This document shows, piece after piece, positions 16,561-26,315 of a stretch of 64,000 bases of DNA (position 1 is the first letter of the stretch; every line of letters begins with the position of its first letter). The translations under genes were made by a program, and so were the position numbers. The notes beneath the pieces were generated by a model. That model saw nothing but the letters and a program-made list of their open reading frames with translations. It was not told the origin of the DNA and ran no database searches. Source of the DNA: Pseudomonas frederiksbergensis (lineage in GTDB: Bacteria > Pseudomonadota > Gammaproteobacteria > Pseudomonadales > Pseudomonadaceae). Location of the stretch: contig NZ_JQGJ02000015.1 in assembly GCF_000802155.2 (NCBI RefSeq), forward strand, positions 1-64,000, written 5' to 3'.

Positions 16561-17202
16561 ATGCGTAATCTGATCATCAGCGCCGCGCTCGTCGCCGCCA
16601 GCCTGTTCGGCATGACTGCCCAAGCGGCTGAAAAGCCCGCCGCACCTTATGTCGAACTGTCCAACCCCGTTCCGGTGGCCGTGCCTGGCAAGATCGAAGT
16701 CGTGGAGCTGTTCTGGTACGGCTGCCCGCATTGCTACGCCTTCGAACCGGTGATCAATCCCTGGGCTGAAAAGCTGCCATCGGACGTGAATTTTGTGCGC
16801 ATTCCGGCCATGTTCGGCGGTCCTTGGGACGCCCACGGCCAGATGTTCCTGACGCTGGAATCCATGGGCGTCGAGCACCAGGTTCACGCAGCGGTGTTCA
16901 ATGCGATCCAGAAAGAAAAGAAACGCCTGACCGATCCTGAAGAGATGGCTGAGTTCCTCGCCACCCAAGGCGTCGACAAAGACAAGTTCCTGGCCACTTT
17001 CAATTCTTTCGCCATCAAGGGTCAGATCAACAAGGCCAAGGAGCTGGCAAAGAAATACGAAATCACCGGCGTACCGACCATGGTCGTCAATGGAAAGTAC
17101 CGCTTTGACATCGGCTCTGCCGGCGGCGCGAATGAAGCGCTGCAACTGGCGGACAAGCTGATCGCCAAAGAGCGAGCGGCCACCAAGGCCGCCGCCAACT
17201 AA
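16561..17202 (+). CDS. dsbA: Thiol:disulfide interchange protein DsbA
   Basis: Periplasmic disulfide-introducing oxidase (213 aa). Signal peptide MRNLIISAALVAASLFGMTAQA, thioredoxin fold with active site WYGCPHC near residue 56, the alpha-helical insertion (EMAEFLATQGVDKDKFLATFNSF) and the cis-Pro loop ITGVPTMVVNGKYR. CPHC is the strongly oxidising DsbA dipeptide. Start ATG follows CAGGAGTAAAGC. Upstream of the phosphoesterase gene by 14 bp, probably co-transcribed. Confidence 0.94.
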   Translation: MRNLIISAALVAASLFGMTAQAAEKPAAPYVELSNPVPVAVPGKIEVVELFWYGCPHCYAFEPVINPWAEKLPSDVNFVRIPAMFGGPWDAHGQMFLTLESMGVEHQVHAAVFNAIQKEKKRLTDPEEMAEFLATQGVDKDKFLATFNSFAIKGQINKAKELAKKYEITGVPTMVVNGKYRFDIGSAGGANEALQLADKLIAKERAATKAAAN

Positions 17203-17216
17203 GCGGGCCCACGGCC

Positions 17217-18095
17217 ATGGCCCGCTGGAGTACCGAGCGCATCGTTGGCCTGCATGAACCGCGGGTCAACGAGCATCATGTCGCGTCCACGGGCCTGCCG
17301 GCGGACAGCCGCCTGCGGTTGCTCAGTTTCAACATCCAGGTCGGCATCAGCACCGAACGCTACCGGCATTATCTGACCCGCGGTTGGCAACATTTGCTGC
17401 CCCACACCGGGCGCGCAGGCAACCTGCAGAAAATCGGCGACCTGCTCAAGGATTTCGACCTGGTGGCCTTGCAAGAAGCCGATGGCGGAAGCCTGCGTTC
17501 CGGCTACGTCAACCAGGTGGAACACCTCGCCCAATTGGGTGCCTTCCCCTACTGGTACCAACAACTCAATCGCAACCTCGGACGCCTCGGCCAGCACAGT
17601 AATGGCGTGCTGAGTCGCCTGCGTCCCTGGGCGATCGAAGATCATCCGCTCCCCGGTCCCAAGGGGCGTGGGGCGATCCTGGCGCGTTTCGGCGAAGGCC
17701 CGGAGGCGCTGGTCGTGGTGATGATGCACCTGGCCCTCGGCGCTCGCACCCGAACGATGCAGCTGGCGTACATCCGTGAGCTGATCGGCGGCTACAAGCA
17801 CCAGGTCCTGATGGGCGACATGAACACCCACGCCAATGACCTGCTTCAAACTTCGCCATTGCGCGACCTTGGCCTGCTCGCCCCGCAGCTCGAAGCCACG
17901 TTTCCCAGTTGGCGCCCTCAGCGCTGCCTGGACCATATCCTGTTGAGCCCGACCTTGACCCTCGAACGCTTCGAGGTATTGGCGCAGCCTATTTCCGATC
18001 ATCTGCCGGTCGCGGTCGAAATACGTCTGCCGGGTTCGCTCACGGCCGACGCATTCCCCGCGCTGAGTCCTGCCCCTTGCGGATCCGATGAATGA
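17217..18095 (+). CDS. Endonuclease/exonuclease/phosphatase-family hydrolase
   Basis: EEP-fold metal-dependent phosphoesterase (292 aa). Motifs in order: LSFNIQVG, DLVALQEADGG (metal Glu), MMHLALG, MGDMNTHAND (Asp/Asn), CLDHILLSP, and PISDHLPVAVEI (catalytic Asp-His). No signal peptide, so cytoplasmic. Substrate (nucleic acid, lipid or inositol phosphate) cannot be told. It lies between dsbA and a diguanylate cyclase, overlapping the latter by 4 bp (ATGA), so the two are translationally coupled. Confidence 0.85.
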   Translation: MARWSTERIVGLHEPRVNEHHVASTGLPADSRLRLLSFNIQVGISTERYRHYLTRGWQHLLPHTGRAGNLQKIGDLLKDFDLVALQEADGGSLRSGYVNQVEHLAQLGAFPYWYQQLNRNLGRLGQHSNGVLSRLRPWAIEDHPLPGPKGRGAILARFGEGPEALVVVMMHLALGARTRTMQLAYIRELIGGYKHQVLMGDMNTHANDLLQTSPLRDLGLLAPQLEATFPSWRPQRCLDHILLSPTLTLERFEVLAQPISDHLPVAVEIRLPGSLTADAFPALSPAPCGSDE

Positions 18096-20161
18096 GCGAC
18101 GACGCCGAACGCTGGAGAGAGAAATACCTCAAGAGCATCGAACAGCAGGAAAAGCTTGAGCGTCGCTGGGACGCTCGGCTCGACTTGCTGCGTCGGGGGC
18201 TGGTGCGCAGCACGCTTGCCGCCGAGGGCACCGACCGGGCAGTGGACCAGTGCATGAAAGAGATGCGCGAAGTGGTGCGCACCGACGACATGGACGCTGC
18301 CCTCGCCGCCCTGCTGCCGCGCCTGGAGAAAGCCGTACTCGATTCCGAGCAGCGTCGCGAGACGCGGGTTGAGCAAATGAGCGCCGCGTTGACGGCTTTG
18401 GTTGCCCAGTTGCAATCCTTGCCGCTGCCCAAGGACGTCAGCCGGCCTTTGAAGAAGTTCTCCAAGCAATTGGAAGCCCGGGTCGGCCAGGCGCGGGAAA
18501 TCCCCTTGTTGCTCAGCGAGTTGAGTGGCTTGCAGGGCAAGGCGCTGAGCGCACTGGATACACCGGATGAGCCGAGCCGTCCCGGCCTGCTGCAACGGTT
18601 GTTTGGTGGTCACGGTCACGATGAGGTGGCACCCCAGCCGCGCCCATCGTCGGAGCCGGGCCAGCCGAGCCCGACGCCTGGAACAGATGCGAGTGCGCTA
18701 ACGCCGGCACCGCCCACAGCCGAGACGGTATCCATCCCGCCCGCACCCGCACCTGCGCCCGCACCGAAAGCGGAGCGAGACCACGCGTTCCAATTATCCG
18801 AAGCCGAGCCGGTCGAGCCTATTGAAGCAGCAGACGAACCGGAAGGCGAACCGGAAGGCGAACCTGCGCCGGAGCCCGTGACGCCGCCGGCCGCAGCCGT
18901 GGCTCAGCCGCCCGTCGAACCGCCGCCCCCGCCCCTTGATGAACACGCCGAACCAACAACCGCGTTCCAGAACCCGGACGAGCTAGTGCCGGAGGCACCC
19001 CCGCCGGTCCTCGAAGAGCCGCCAGTTGCGGCCGCCGAATCCAGCGAACCCGCCGAGCCCCTCGCGGCCGATTCCGATGAGGCTCACTACGCCCTGCCCG
19101 ACTCGCCGGAGCCTTCCTACAGCTCGGTCGCCAGGCATATCGAAGACACGCTGCTGGGCCTGCTTGGCGACCTGACGCTGCCCGAACGTCATCGGCCCCA
19201 GGCGGAAGCCATGCGCGAACGTCTGCGCAATGGGCTGAACTGGTATGAGTTGCTGCCGATCCTCGACGATCTGGCGGTACTGATGCTGGCAATCACCGAC
19301 AGCGGCCAGCATGAATTCGAAGCTTATCTGCAGCGACTCAATGATCGCCTGGAGTCATTCCAAAGCACGTTGCAAGCTGCCAGCGACGACCATGCCGACA
19401 ATCTGTCGGCCTCCAGGGAAATGGACTCCCAGATTCGTGAGCAAGTGGACGGCCTGCAGAGCAGTGTGCAGCAAGCCGATGACTTGGAAGGCCTCAAGCA
19501 AGTGCTGGAGAATCATCTGGAGGGTCTGCTTGGTACGATGGATGAGCATCGCAAGCAGCGTGACCAGCGCGAGAAAGAAGTCTCGGTTCGTCTCAAGAGC
19601 CTGGCCGAGCGCGTTGCGTTGATGGAACAGGACGCGCTGATCGTCCGTGAGAATCTGGAAGAGCAGCGCCAGAAAGCCTTGATTGATCCGTTGACAGGCC
19701 TGCCGAACCGCGCTGCCTGGACCGAGCGCCTCGAACAGGAAGTTGAGCAATGGCAGCGGCATGGCAACAGCTTGTTGATCGCCATGCTCGACCTGGATCA
19801 CTTCAAGCGGATCAATGACAACTACGGGCACCTGGCCGGTGACCGCGTGCTGAAGCTCATCGCCTCCGTGCTGCGCAAGCGGATCCGTGGCAGTGACTTC
19901 ATCGCCCGCTTTGGTGGCGAGGAGTTCGTCTTGCTGGTGCCTGATACGCCTCTTGCGGCCGGCGCGAAACTGGCCGAAGCCCTGCGCGCGGCCATCGAAG
20001 CGTGTCCGTTCCATTTCAAGGGCGAGCCGCTGACGGTGACGGTGTCGATGGGCATGACGGCGTTCAAGCCGGGAGAGCGCAGCGAACTGGTGCTCAAAAG
20101 GGCCGATGAGGCGCTTTATCGGGCCAAAAATGCGGGCCGTAACCGAGTGGAGTTTGGCTGA
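18092..20161 (+). CDS. dgcH: GGDEF diguanylate cyclase (DgcH-like)
   Basis: Cytoplasmic protein (689 aa) predicted to make c-di-GMP. Residues 1-170 are a charged helical domain. About 175-330 is a low-complexity Pro/Glu/Ala linker (EPEGEPEGEPAPEPV and similar). Then comes a helical domain with coiled coil (about 345-520), and a C-terminal GGDEF domain with DPLTGLPNRAAW, LDLDHFKRINDNYGH and the active site GGEEF (608-612). The inhibitory I-site RGSD lies exactly five residues upstream, so product feedback is expected. No transmembrane or phosphoacceptor domain. The place between dsbA and ampDh2 agrees with P. aeruginosa DgcH. Confidence 0.88.
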   Translation: MSDDAERWREKYLKSIEQQEKLERRWDARLDLLRRGLVRSTLAAEGTDRAVDQCMKEMREVVRTDDMDAALAALLPRLEKAVLDSEQRRETRVEQMSAALTALVAQLQSLPLPKDVSRPLKKFSKQLEARVGQAREIPLLLSELSGLQGKALSALDTPDEPSRPGLLQRLFGGHGHDEVAPQPRPSSEPGQPSPTPGTDASALTPAPPTAETVSIPPAPAPAPAPKAERDHAFQLSEAEPVEPIEAADEPEGEPEGEPAPEPVTPPAAAVAQPPVEPPPPPLDEHAEPTTAFQNPDELVPEAPPPVLEEPPVAAAESSEPAEPLAADSDEAHYALPDSPEPSYSSVARHIEDTLLGLLGDLTLPERHRPQAEAMRERLRNGLNWYELLPILDDLAVLMLAITDSGQHEFEAYLQRLNDRLESFQSTLQAASDDHADNLSASREMDSQIREQVDGLQSSVQQADDLEGLKQVLENHLEGLLGTMDEHRKQRDQREKEVSVRLKSLAERVALMEQDALIVRENLEEQRQKALIDPLTGLPNRAAWTERLEQEVEQWQRHGNSLLIAMLDLDHFKRINDNYGHLAGDRVLKLIASVLRKRIRGSDFIARFGGEEFVLLVPDTPLAAGAKLAEALRAAIEACPFHFKGEPLTVTVSMGMTAFKPGERSELVLKRADEALYRAKNAGRNRVEFG

Positions 20162-20252
20162 ACAATTGTTCCATTTTGTGTAACGGCACCGGATCATTTC
20201 CAGGTGATACGTTACACTGTTGCATTATTTTCCTGTGTGCCTGTTCTTCGCC

Positions 20253-21032
20253 ATGAAACTTCTCCCGCTCGTTGTTTCGCTGTTAGTCCTGGCCGGTTGC
20301 GCGAGCGGCCCCCGGCTGGATACCAGTCATCCGTCGGTCAACCACGACAGCCGTGTCCAGTTCGTCGTGGTGCATTACACCTCGGCTTCCCTCGAGCGCT
20401 CCCTGTCTTTACTGACCCATGGCGAAGTCAGCGCGCATTACCTGATAGGCGACGACAAGGACGCGACTATTTATAAGCTGGTGGACGAAAACCGGCGCGC
20501 CTGGCACGCCGGCGAAAGTGAATGGCAAGGCCGGACCTGGCTCAACTCCAGCTCCATCGGGATCGAGATTGTCAATCCGGGCTATGTGGACACGCCTACC
20601 GGTCGCCTCTGGTACCCCTACAGCGAAGCCCAGGTGCAAGCTCTGATCGCCTTGCTCAAGGACATCACCCGACGTAACGAGATCAACCCGGCCAACATCA
20701 TTGGCCATAGCGACATCGCCCCCAATCGCAAGCTGGATCCCGGCCCGTTGTTTCCCTGGAAGCGACTGGCGCAGGCAGGCCTTGGTGTCTGGCCGGACGA
20801 ACGGGCGGTCGCGCTACAGCAGGCTGCCTACGCCGCTCAGTTGCCGAGCGCCAGTTGGTTCCAGGCGGAGCTGGCCCGCCTCGGCTACCCGACGCCTCGC
20901 ACTGGCGAATGGGACGTAGCCACCCACCAGGTGCTCGCCGCCTTCCAGATGCGCTATCGGCCGACCCGGTTCGATGGCGCGCCAGACGCCCAAAGCGCGG
21001 CGATTTTGCAGGTGCTAAACCAGACAAAATAA
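20253..21032 (+). CDS. ampDh2: N-acetylmuramoyl-L-alanine amidase, AmpDh2-like lipoprotein
   Basis: Zinc amidase (259 aa, Amidase_2 fold) that cleaves the MurNAc-L-Ala bond in peptidoglycan or muropeptides. Start ATG 20253 gives signal peptide MKLLPLVVSLLVLAGCASGP with a lipobox (LAGC), so it is an envelope lipoprotein rather than cytosolic AmpD. Zinc ligands: His in VVHYTSASL and the second His and Asp in IIGHSDIAPNRKLDPGPLFPW. The C-terminus (TPRTGEWDVATHQVLAAFQMRYRP) is a peptidoglycan-binding PG_binding_1 repeat. Related to beta-lactamase induction in the genus. Confidence 0.88.
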   Translation: MKLLPLVVSLLVLAGCASGPRLDTSHPSVNHDSRVQFVVVHYTSASLERSLSLLTHGEVSAHYLIGDDKDATIYKLVDENRRAWHAGESEWQGRTWLNSSSIGIEIVNPGYVDTPTGRLWYPYSEAQVQALIALLKDITRRNEINPANIIGHSDIAPNRKLDPGPLFPWKRLAQAGLGVWPDERAVALQQAAYAAQLPSASWFQAELARLGYPTPRTGEWDVATHQVLAAFQMRYRPTRFDGAPDAQSAAILQVLNQTK

Positions 21033-21104
21033 TGACGCTCGTCTGACTGATAGCGCCAAATCCAAAACAGAAGCTATAACTCATTGGTAACTTTCGGATT
21101 ACTG

Positions 21105-22721
21105 ATGATGACGGCTGCCCGCGAAACGCTGCAGAGTTGGCTGCATCGCCCTATTTTCCTGGCGATGACGGCGGCTGCCCTCAGTACTGTGTTGTTGCTG
21201 GCAGGCAGTCTGTTTGTGGTGATGCAGCAAATCCAACAGCGTGAAAGTGACCAGATGAACGCTCAAGGCGAGCGCTTCCTGCTACGCCTGGAACAACTGT
21301 TCGGACAGCTGCGCGAGAGCCTCGATGATTTGCAGGCTCAACCGCTGCGTGGCTGTAGCGATGACATGATCGCCACCTTGCAGCAGGTGAGTTTCAATTA
21401 TCGCTTCGTCTACGAGGCGGCATATATCGACAGTACTGGCATGTGCTCCAACCGTCCGCGCCAGAGCGGTTTGTCCTTGGCGCGAGCACCTGACTTGCGC
21501 GGCCCGGCCTACAGCTACTGGCTCAACACCACCACGGAGCCCGATGAAAATCGTGCCGCGTTGATGTTGGGGCGCGGAAATTTTCGGGTGGCAACGTCTC
21601 GCGGCCACCTGACCGATGTGGTCGACTTGCCGCCGGGCAGCAGCTTGCTGGTGGTCCTCGATGACGGCGAGCGGGCGATTCCGGTCCTTGGTACTGAACA
21701 ACACTGGCCACCGGCCGAGCCGTGGCCGCCGAAAAGCCGAAACGCCTTGCAGGTCACGAAATACCGATTGATCTACCGGATGCCAACTGACAGTCCTGAG
21801 TACCAGCTGGTGCTGATCGCACCGCGCAACGGCCTGCGCATCCCGGCCAATGCCTGGTGGATGCTGCCCATCAGCCTGGTGCTCGGGCTGGGCATCGGCT
21901 TTCAGGTCTTTCTTCTCGCGCGCCAGCGCCAATCGATGGATGCCGAATTGCACGGTGCTATCCGACGCGGTGAGCTACAGGTGCTCTATCAACCGATTTT
22001 CGACCTTCACAGCCGCAACTGCGTGGGCGCCGAAGCCCTGCTGCGCTGGCGCCGGCCGGACGGCACGCTGACCAGTCCGGATCTGTTCATTCCGATGGCG
22101 GAAGACACCGGGCAGATCCGCCAGATCACCGATTTTGTCCTGCAGCGTTTATTCGATCAGTTGGGCCAGCTATTGCGCGCCAATCCACACCTCTATATTT
22201 CCGTGAACCTGGCGGCATGCGACGTGATGGTGCCGCGCATTGGCGATGTGATTGCCCGGCTGTTGGCGATGCATCGCGTATCGGCGCACCAGATCGCTTT
22301 CGAAGTCACCGAGCGCGGCCTGGTCGACGTGCTGGTGGCTCGCGATAACCTGCAATCGTTGCGCGACGTGGGGCATCAGGTGCTGATCGATGACTTCGGC
22401 ACTGGCTATTGCAGCCTGGCCTACCTGCAAACGCTACCGGTGGATTGCCTGAAAATCGACAAGGCCTTCATCGACGCGCTGGGGCACGACGCCGCCAGCA
22501 GCGGCGTCGCCCCGCATATCATCCGCATGGCCCACGCCCTTGAGCTCAAAGTCATCGCTGAAGGTATCGAGCATGAGGCCCAGGCGTCTTACCTGAGCAG
22601 CGAGGGCGTGAAGTTCGGTCAGGGGTGGCTGTTCGCCCACGCGCTCAGTGCGGTGCAGTTCATCGAACTGATCACCCGCGGGCGACGTCTGGTCGGGCGG
22701 CGCATTGATGATGAGGCGTAA
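21105..22721 (+). CDS. CSS-motif-like EAL c-di-GMP phosphodiesterase
   Basis: Inner-membrane protein (538 aa) predicted to degrade c-di-GMP. TM1 about residues 15-40, periplasmic domain 41-245, TM2 about 247-268, then EAL domain. The periplasmic part has two cysteines (about 84 and 114) as in redox-sensing CSS proteins, but the first reads CSD rather than CSS. The EAL domain is complete: EALLRW (E310), VNLAACD, FEVTE, DDFGTGY, KIDKAFI, AEGIE. I take ATG 21105 (or 21108) rather than a TTG at 21084. In the family, DsbA/DsbB oxidise the CSS cysteines; dsbA lies 4 kb upstream. It ends 7 bp from the convergent kinB. Confidence 0.88.
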   Translation: MMTAARETLQSWLHRPIFLAMTAAALSTVLLLAGSLFVVMQQIQQRESDQMNAQGERFLLRLEQLFGQLRESLDDLQAQPLRGCSDDMIATLQQVSFNYRFVYEAAYIDSTGMCSNRPRQSGLSLARAPDLRGPAYSYWLNTTTEPDENRAALMLGRGNFRVATSRGHLTDVVDLPPGSSLLVVLDDGERAIPVLGTEQHWPPAEPWPPKSRNALQVTKYRLIYRMPTDSPEYQLVLIAPRNGLRIPANAWWMLPISLVLGLGIGFQVFLLARQRQSMDAELHGAIRRGELQVLYQPIFDLHSRNCVGAEALLRWRRPDGTLTSPDLFIPMAEDTGQIRQITDFVLQRLFDQLGQLLRANPHLYISVNLAACDVMVPRIGDVIARLLAMHRVSAHQIAFEVTERGLVDVLVARDNLQSLRDVGHQVLIDDFGTGYCSLAYLQTLPVDCLKIDKAFIDALGHDAASSGVAPHIIRMAHALELKVIAEGIEHEAQASYLSSEGVKFGQGWLFAHALSAVQFIELITRGRRLVGRRIDDEA

Positions 22722-22728
22722 CGGGCGC

Positions 22729-24519
22729 TTACACCGTCAAGGCCATGTAGAACTGAGTGCCCTGCCCTGGCCTTGAATAAACGCCCATGCGCCCGCCGTG
22801 GAGCTGGACGATCTCCTTGCACAGCGCCAGGCCGAGGCCGGCGCCGCCCTTTTTGCGGCCAACCTGGACGAAGGGCTCGAAAATCCGCCCCTGCTGGCCG
22901 TAGGCAATCCCCTCGCCGTTGTCCTCGACGCTGATGATCACCCGCTCGCCGTGGCGTCGGGCCTGCAAGCGGATCTGGCCGTCATCGTTGGTGTGACGCA
23001 TCGCGTTATCGATGAGGTTGTCCAGCACCCGATCCAGCTGCGCGGCATCGGCGTGAAGGCGCGGCAACGGACCCTGGATCTCGACGAGTAATTCGATACC
23101 TTTCGCTTGCGCCTGGCCGGCAAAGCGCATCCTGGCGGCTTCCAACAATTCTTCGATGGAGCAAGGTGCCAACGTGAGCTTCTGCAAGCCGTTCTGGTAA
23201 CGGGAGAAATTGAGCAAGTCATTAATGAGCTGCATCAACCGCTGCATTTCTTCATTGACGGTATTGAGCAGGTCCGCCTCACGGGACTCTTTGGGAAAAT
23301 GCACGCGCTCCTGGAGCAGGCCGAAGGCCATGTGCATGCCCGTCACCGGGGTGCGCAGCTCATGAGAAGCCCGCAGGACGAATTCACTGCGCACCCGTTC
23401 GAAGGCGCGTTGCTCGGTGACGTCATGCAGCACCATCACCGCGCCGAGAATCTGGCCTTGGGTGTGGATGACCGGCGTCAGGCTGTAGGTGAGCACGCGT
23501 GACTCGCCATCCACCTCGATGCTCAAGTCGTCTGGCGCTCGCTCCTGCGTGCCGCCGCGCAGGACCAGTTGCAACTCGTCGTCCAATTCGATACGTCCAA
23601 GCGCCTCGCCGAGCCCCTGCCCCAAGCGCTCCTGATCCCAGCCCAGCTGACGTTGGGCCACGGGATTGAGGTGCTCGAGCCGACCTTGGCGATCGATCAT
23701 CAGCAAGCCATCGTCGATGCTGTCGAGTACCGCTTGCAGGCGTTGCTGGCCGGCGAGCAGCTCATCGACATTGGTCGCCTGATGCTCGCGAAGCGCTTGG
23801 GCCATGATGCCGAAACGGCGGGTCAGCAGGTTCAGTTCCGCCGCCGAGGAGATCGGCAGGGTCACTTCGAAATTGCCTTGGCCGATATCGTCCGCCGCCG
23901 CTGCCAACGCCTCGATCGGCGCGCCAAAGCGCCGGGCTATGCCGTGGGCGGTGACGAAGCCGATGATCAGCACGGCCAGCCCCACCAGCCCCAGCAGGCT
24001 GGAAATCAGCAGGGCACGCTCGCGGGCGCGGTCCTGGGTGTCGCTGATTTTGTTCAGGGCATGGCGATAGCCCTCGATCAGTCCACTGCGCAATACGTTG
24101 AATTTATCAGTGAGCGCCTGGATACCCGCCAGCTGTTTGGGTTGCTGGCGAGAATCGTCGAAGGCCTCGAGGAAGCTGATGTAATCGGATTTGGCACGGC
24201 TGAAGCTGGCGGGCGGATCCCCCAGCGCCTGCTCGTGTGCAATGCCTTCATCCAGCAGCTCGAAATACTGGCGCTTGGACTCCTCCAGCGCCGCCAGGTT
24301 GGGGTTTTCGTCGAGCATGATCATCAACTGGTCGCCCAGCGTCTGACGTAGCTTGAGGCCCAGGTCCAGCAGTACGAAGTTGTCGCGAACGGATTGTTCT
24401 TGGGTGTTGGCCATCTGCATTACGCTGACCAGTCCCAACAACAGCCCCAGCAGCGCCACCGTGATCAGCGCCGAAATGCTGAGGAACAACCGTGTGCGCA
24501 GCTTCATCGCCAGTTTCAT
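22729..24519 (-). CDS. kinB: Sensor histidine kinase KinB
   Basis: Membrane sensor kinase (596 aa). TM1 about 12-34, a periplasmic helical domain, TM2 about 160-182, HAMP (FGAPIEALAAAADDIGQGNF), PAS (LQAVLDSIDDGLLMIDRQGR), H-box RASHELRTPVTGM, then the ATPase with N-box LIDNAMRHTND, DNGEGI and GGAGLGLALCKEI. KinB phosphorylates AlgB in vitro in P. aeruginosa and loss of its function raises alginate. The ATG ending at 24519 follows the algB stop by 10 bp, so this is a two-gene operon. Confidence 0.92.
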   Translation of the reverse strand: MKLAMKLRTRLFLSISALITVALLGLLLGLVSVMQMANTQEQSVRDNFVLLDLGLKLRQTLGDQLMIMLDENPNLAALEESKRQYFELLDEGIAHEQALGDPPASFSRAKSDYISFLEAFDDSRQQPKQLAGIQALTDKFNVLRSGLIEGYRHALNKISDTQDRARERALLISSLLGLVGLAVLIIGFVTAHGIARRFGAPIEALAAAADDIGQGNFEVTLPISSAAELNLLTRRFGIMAQALREHQATNVDELLAGQQRLQAVLDSIDDGLLMIDRQGRLEHLNPVAQRQLGWDQERLGQGLGEALGRIELDDELQLVLRGGTQERAPDDLSIEVDGESRVLTYSLTPVIHTQGQILGAVMVLHDVTEQRAFERVRSEFVLRASHELRTPVTGMHMAFGLLQERVHFPKESREADLLNTVNEEMQRLMQLINDLLNFSRYQNGLQKLTLAPCSIEELLEAARMRFAGQAQAKGIELLVEIQGPLPRLHADAAQLDRVLDNLIDNAMRHTNDDGQIRLQARRHGERVIISVEDNGEGIAYGQQGRIFEPFVQVGRKKGGAGLGLALCKEIVQLHGGRMGVYSRPGQGTQFYMALTV

Positions 24520-24529
24520 AAGGTGCCGC

Positions 24530-25876
24530 TCACAGGTTGTATTGCTTGCGTTTGCGATACAGCGTGGACGCGTCGATGCCCAGGGTCTTGGCGGCCTGGT
24601 CAAGGGTGTCGGCAGTGGCCAGCACTGCGCCGATATGCGCCTTCTCCAGCTCGTCGAGACTCAGTGCGGCACCGATTCGCGGAGCGTTGTTGACCGGCTG
24701 CTCGGCCATGCCCAGATGGCTGATTTCGACCTTCTCCTGGGGGCAGATGATGCTGGCGCGCTCGACCACGTTGCGCAACTCGCGAATGTTGCCCGGCCAG
24801 CGGTAGCCTAGCAGCGCTTCGCGAGCCTCGTCGCTGAACCCCCGTGCCGGACGAGCGTACTCCTTGACGAAGCGTGCCAGGAACCGGTCGGCCAGGGTCA
24901 GGATGTCCTCGGCGCGTTCGCGCAAGGGCGGCAGGTGCAGGGTAATGACGTTCAGGCGGTACAAGAGGTCTTCGCGGAAACGTCCGTCGCGCACCATGTC
25001 CTCAAGATTGAGGTTGGTCGCCGCGAGAATCCGGACATCGGCGCGACGCGTAACGGGGTCGCCGACGCGCTCGTATTCCTTGTCCTGGATAAAACGCAGC
25101 AATTTTGGCTGCAGTGCGAGGGGAAAATCGCCGATCTCGTCGAGAAACAACGTTCCGCCATCCGCTTGGTTGACTCGCCCCAACGTACTTTCGCTGGCAC
25201 CAGTGAACGCACCGCGGCTGTGACCGAACAATTCGCTTTCCATCAATTCGGTGGTCAACGACGGGCAGTTGATGGTGACGCAGGATTTTTTCGCACGTTT
25301 GCTCCAGCCATGGATCGCCCGCGCCAGTTCGCCCTTGCCGGTGCCGGACTCGCCCAGGATCAGGATGTTGGCGTCGGTGCTGGCGACCTGCCGAGCGGTT
25401 TCCAGCACCACTTTCATCGCCGGACTGTGGGAGTCGAGGCCGTCCTTTGGCTTGCGTATCTCGCCTTCCAAGGCTTCGAGCCTCGCGGACAGTTGGCGCA
25501 CCTCCAGTTGCTTGGCGGTCGCGAGGCGCAGTTGGTCGGGGCTGCACGGCTTGACCAGATAATCGGCCGCGCCGGCCTGGATCGCATCGACGGCCGTATC
25601 GACGGCGGAGTGGGCTGTCACGATGACCACTCGCATCCAGGGTGCCTGGATACGCATCTGTCCCAAGACGTCGAGACCGTTGTCTTCGCCCAGGCGCAGG
25701 TCCAGGAAGCACAAGTCGAACACCTGGCGTTGCAGCAGGGCTTCGGCCTGTGCAGCACTGTTGGCGGTGGCGACGCTATAGCCCTCGTCTTCGAGGCAAT
25801 AACGGAAGGTACGCAGGATGGCGGACTCATCGTCTACCAGCAGAATGCGGCCTTGATGCTCGGTGGCGGATTCCAT
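24530..25876 (-). CDS. algB: NtrC-family response regulator AlgB
   Basis: Two-component regulator (448 aa) of alginate and virulence genes in P. aeruginosa. Receiver domain (GRILLVDDESAILRTF, phospho-Asp in CFLDLRLGEDNG), AAA+ domain (Walker A GESGTGKGELA, ESELFGHSRGAFTGA, Walker B GGTLFLDEIGDFP) and a Fis-type HTH (LDQAAKTLGIDASTLYRKRKQ). The GAFTGA loop that contacts sigma-54 is present. ATG ending at 25876 is preceded by AGGAAAG; an open extension to 25930 is unlikely. A sigma-54-like promoter lies in the shared upstream region at 26230. Confidence 0.94.
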   Translation of the reverse strand: MESATEHQGRILLVDDESAILRTFRYCLEDEGYSVATANSAAQAEALLQRQVFDLCFLDLRLGEDNGLDVLGQMRIQAPWMRVVIVTAHSAVDTAVDAIQAGAADYLVKPCSPDQLRLATAKQLEVRQLSARLEALEGEIRKPKDGLDSHSPAMKVVLETARQVASTDANILILGESGTGKGELARAIHGWSKRAKKSCVTINCPSLTTELMESELFGHSRGAFTGASESTLGRVNQADGGTLFLDEIGDFPLALQPKLLRFIQDKEYERVGDPVTRRADVRILAATNLNLEDMVRDGRFREDLLYRLNVITLHLPPLRERAEDILTLADRFLARFVKEYARPARGFSDEAREALLGYRWPGNIRELRNVVERASIICPQEKVEISHLGMAEQPVNNAPRIGAALSLDELEKAHIGAVLATADTLDQAAKTLGIDASTLYRKRKQYNL

Positions 25877-26229
25877 CTTTCCTACGCTCCTTAATGAATG
25901 ATGATGATTAGTGTCAGAAAAATCGGGCAAGTTGCATGGTCCATTCTGATCGAATATTACCCACCGAATCGGAATCTGTGGACCTCGATCGTCTAAAAGC
26001 CTGATTTCCAGTCAATTTTTCAGCTCCTCAGGTCCCGACGGTTCGGCTCGCTCATTCCGACAGCCATTTCCGACTCGCAATTCAAAAAAGAAATCGACCG
26101 AGCCGCTTCCTGCCAATTCGTGCATAACGCACGACGCGCGTCTGGCCCATCGTGCAGGATGCGCTCCGGGTCTTCTTTGGAGTGCTCATAACTATTTGAT
26201 TTAAAAGGATTTTATGGGTTGTGGATTTC

Positions 26230-26245
26230 TGGCATGCCGACTGCA
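26230..26245 (+). promoter_or_regulatory. Sigma-54-type promoter
   Basis: TGGCATGCCGACTGCA matches the -24/-12 consensus TGGCAYG-N4-TTGCW with one mismatch (CTGC for TTGC). It lies 70 bp before the ATG of the 95-aa gene and in the 439-bp gap divergent from algB. I see no gene in the rest of that gap (25877-26315), only A/T-richer sequence that could hold activator sites. Confidence 0.5.
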
Positions 26246-26315
26246 ATGTTCTAGGCAACGTGGCGTTTCAAGGCGCCTCAACCAGATCACCGCTAGGGTG
26301 GGGAGGAGTTTCAGG

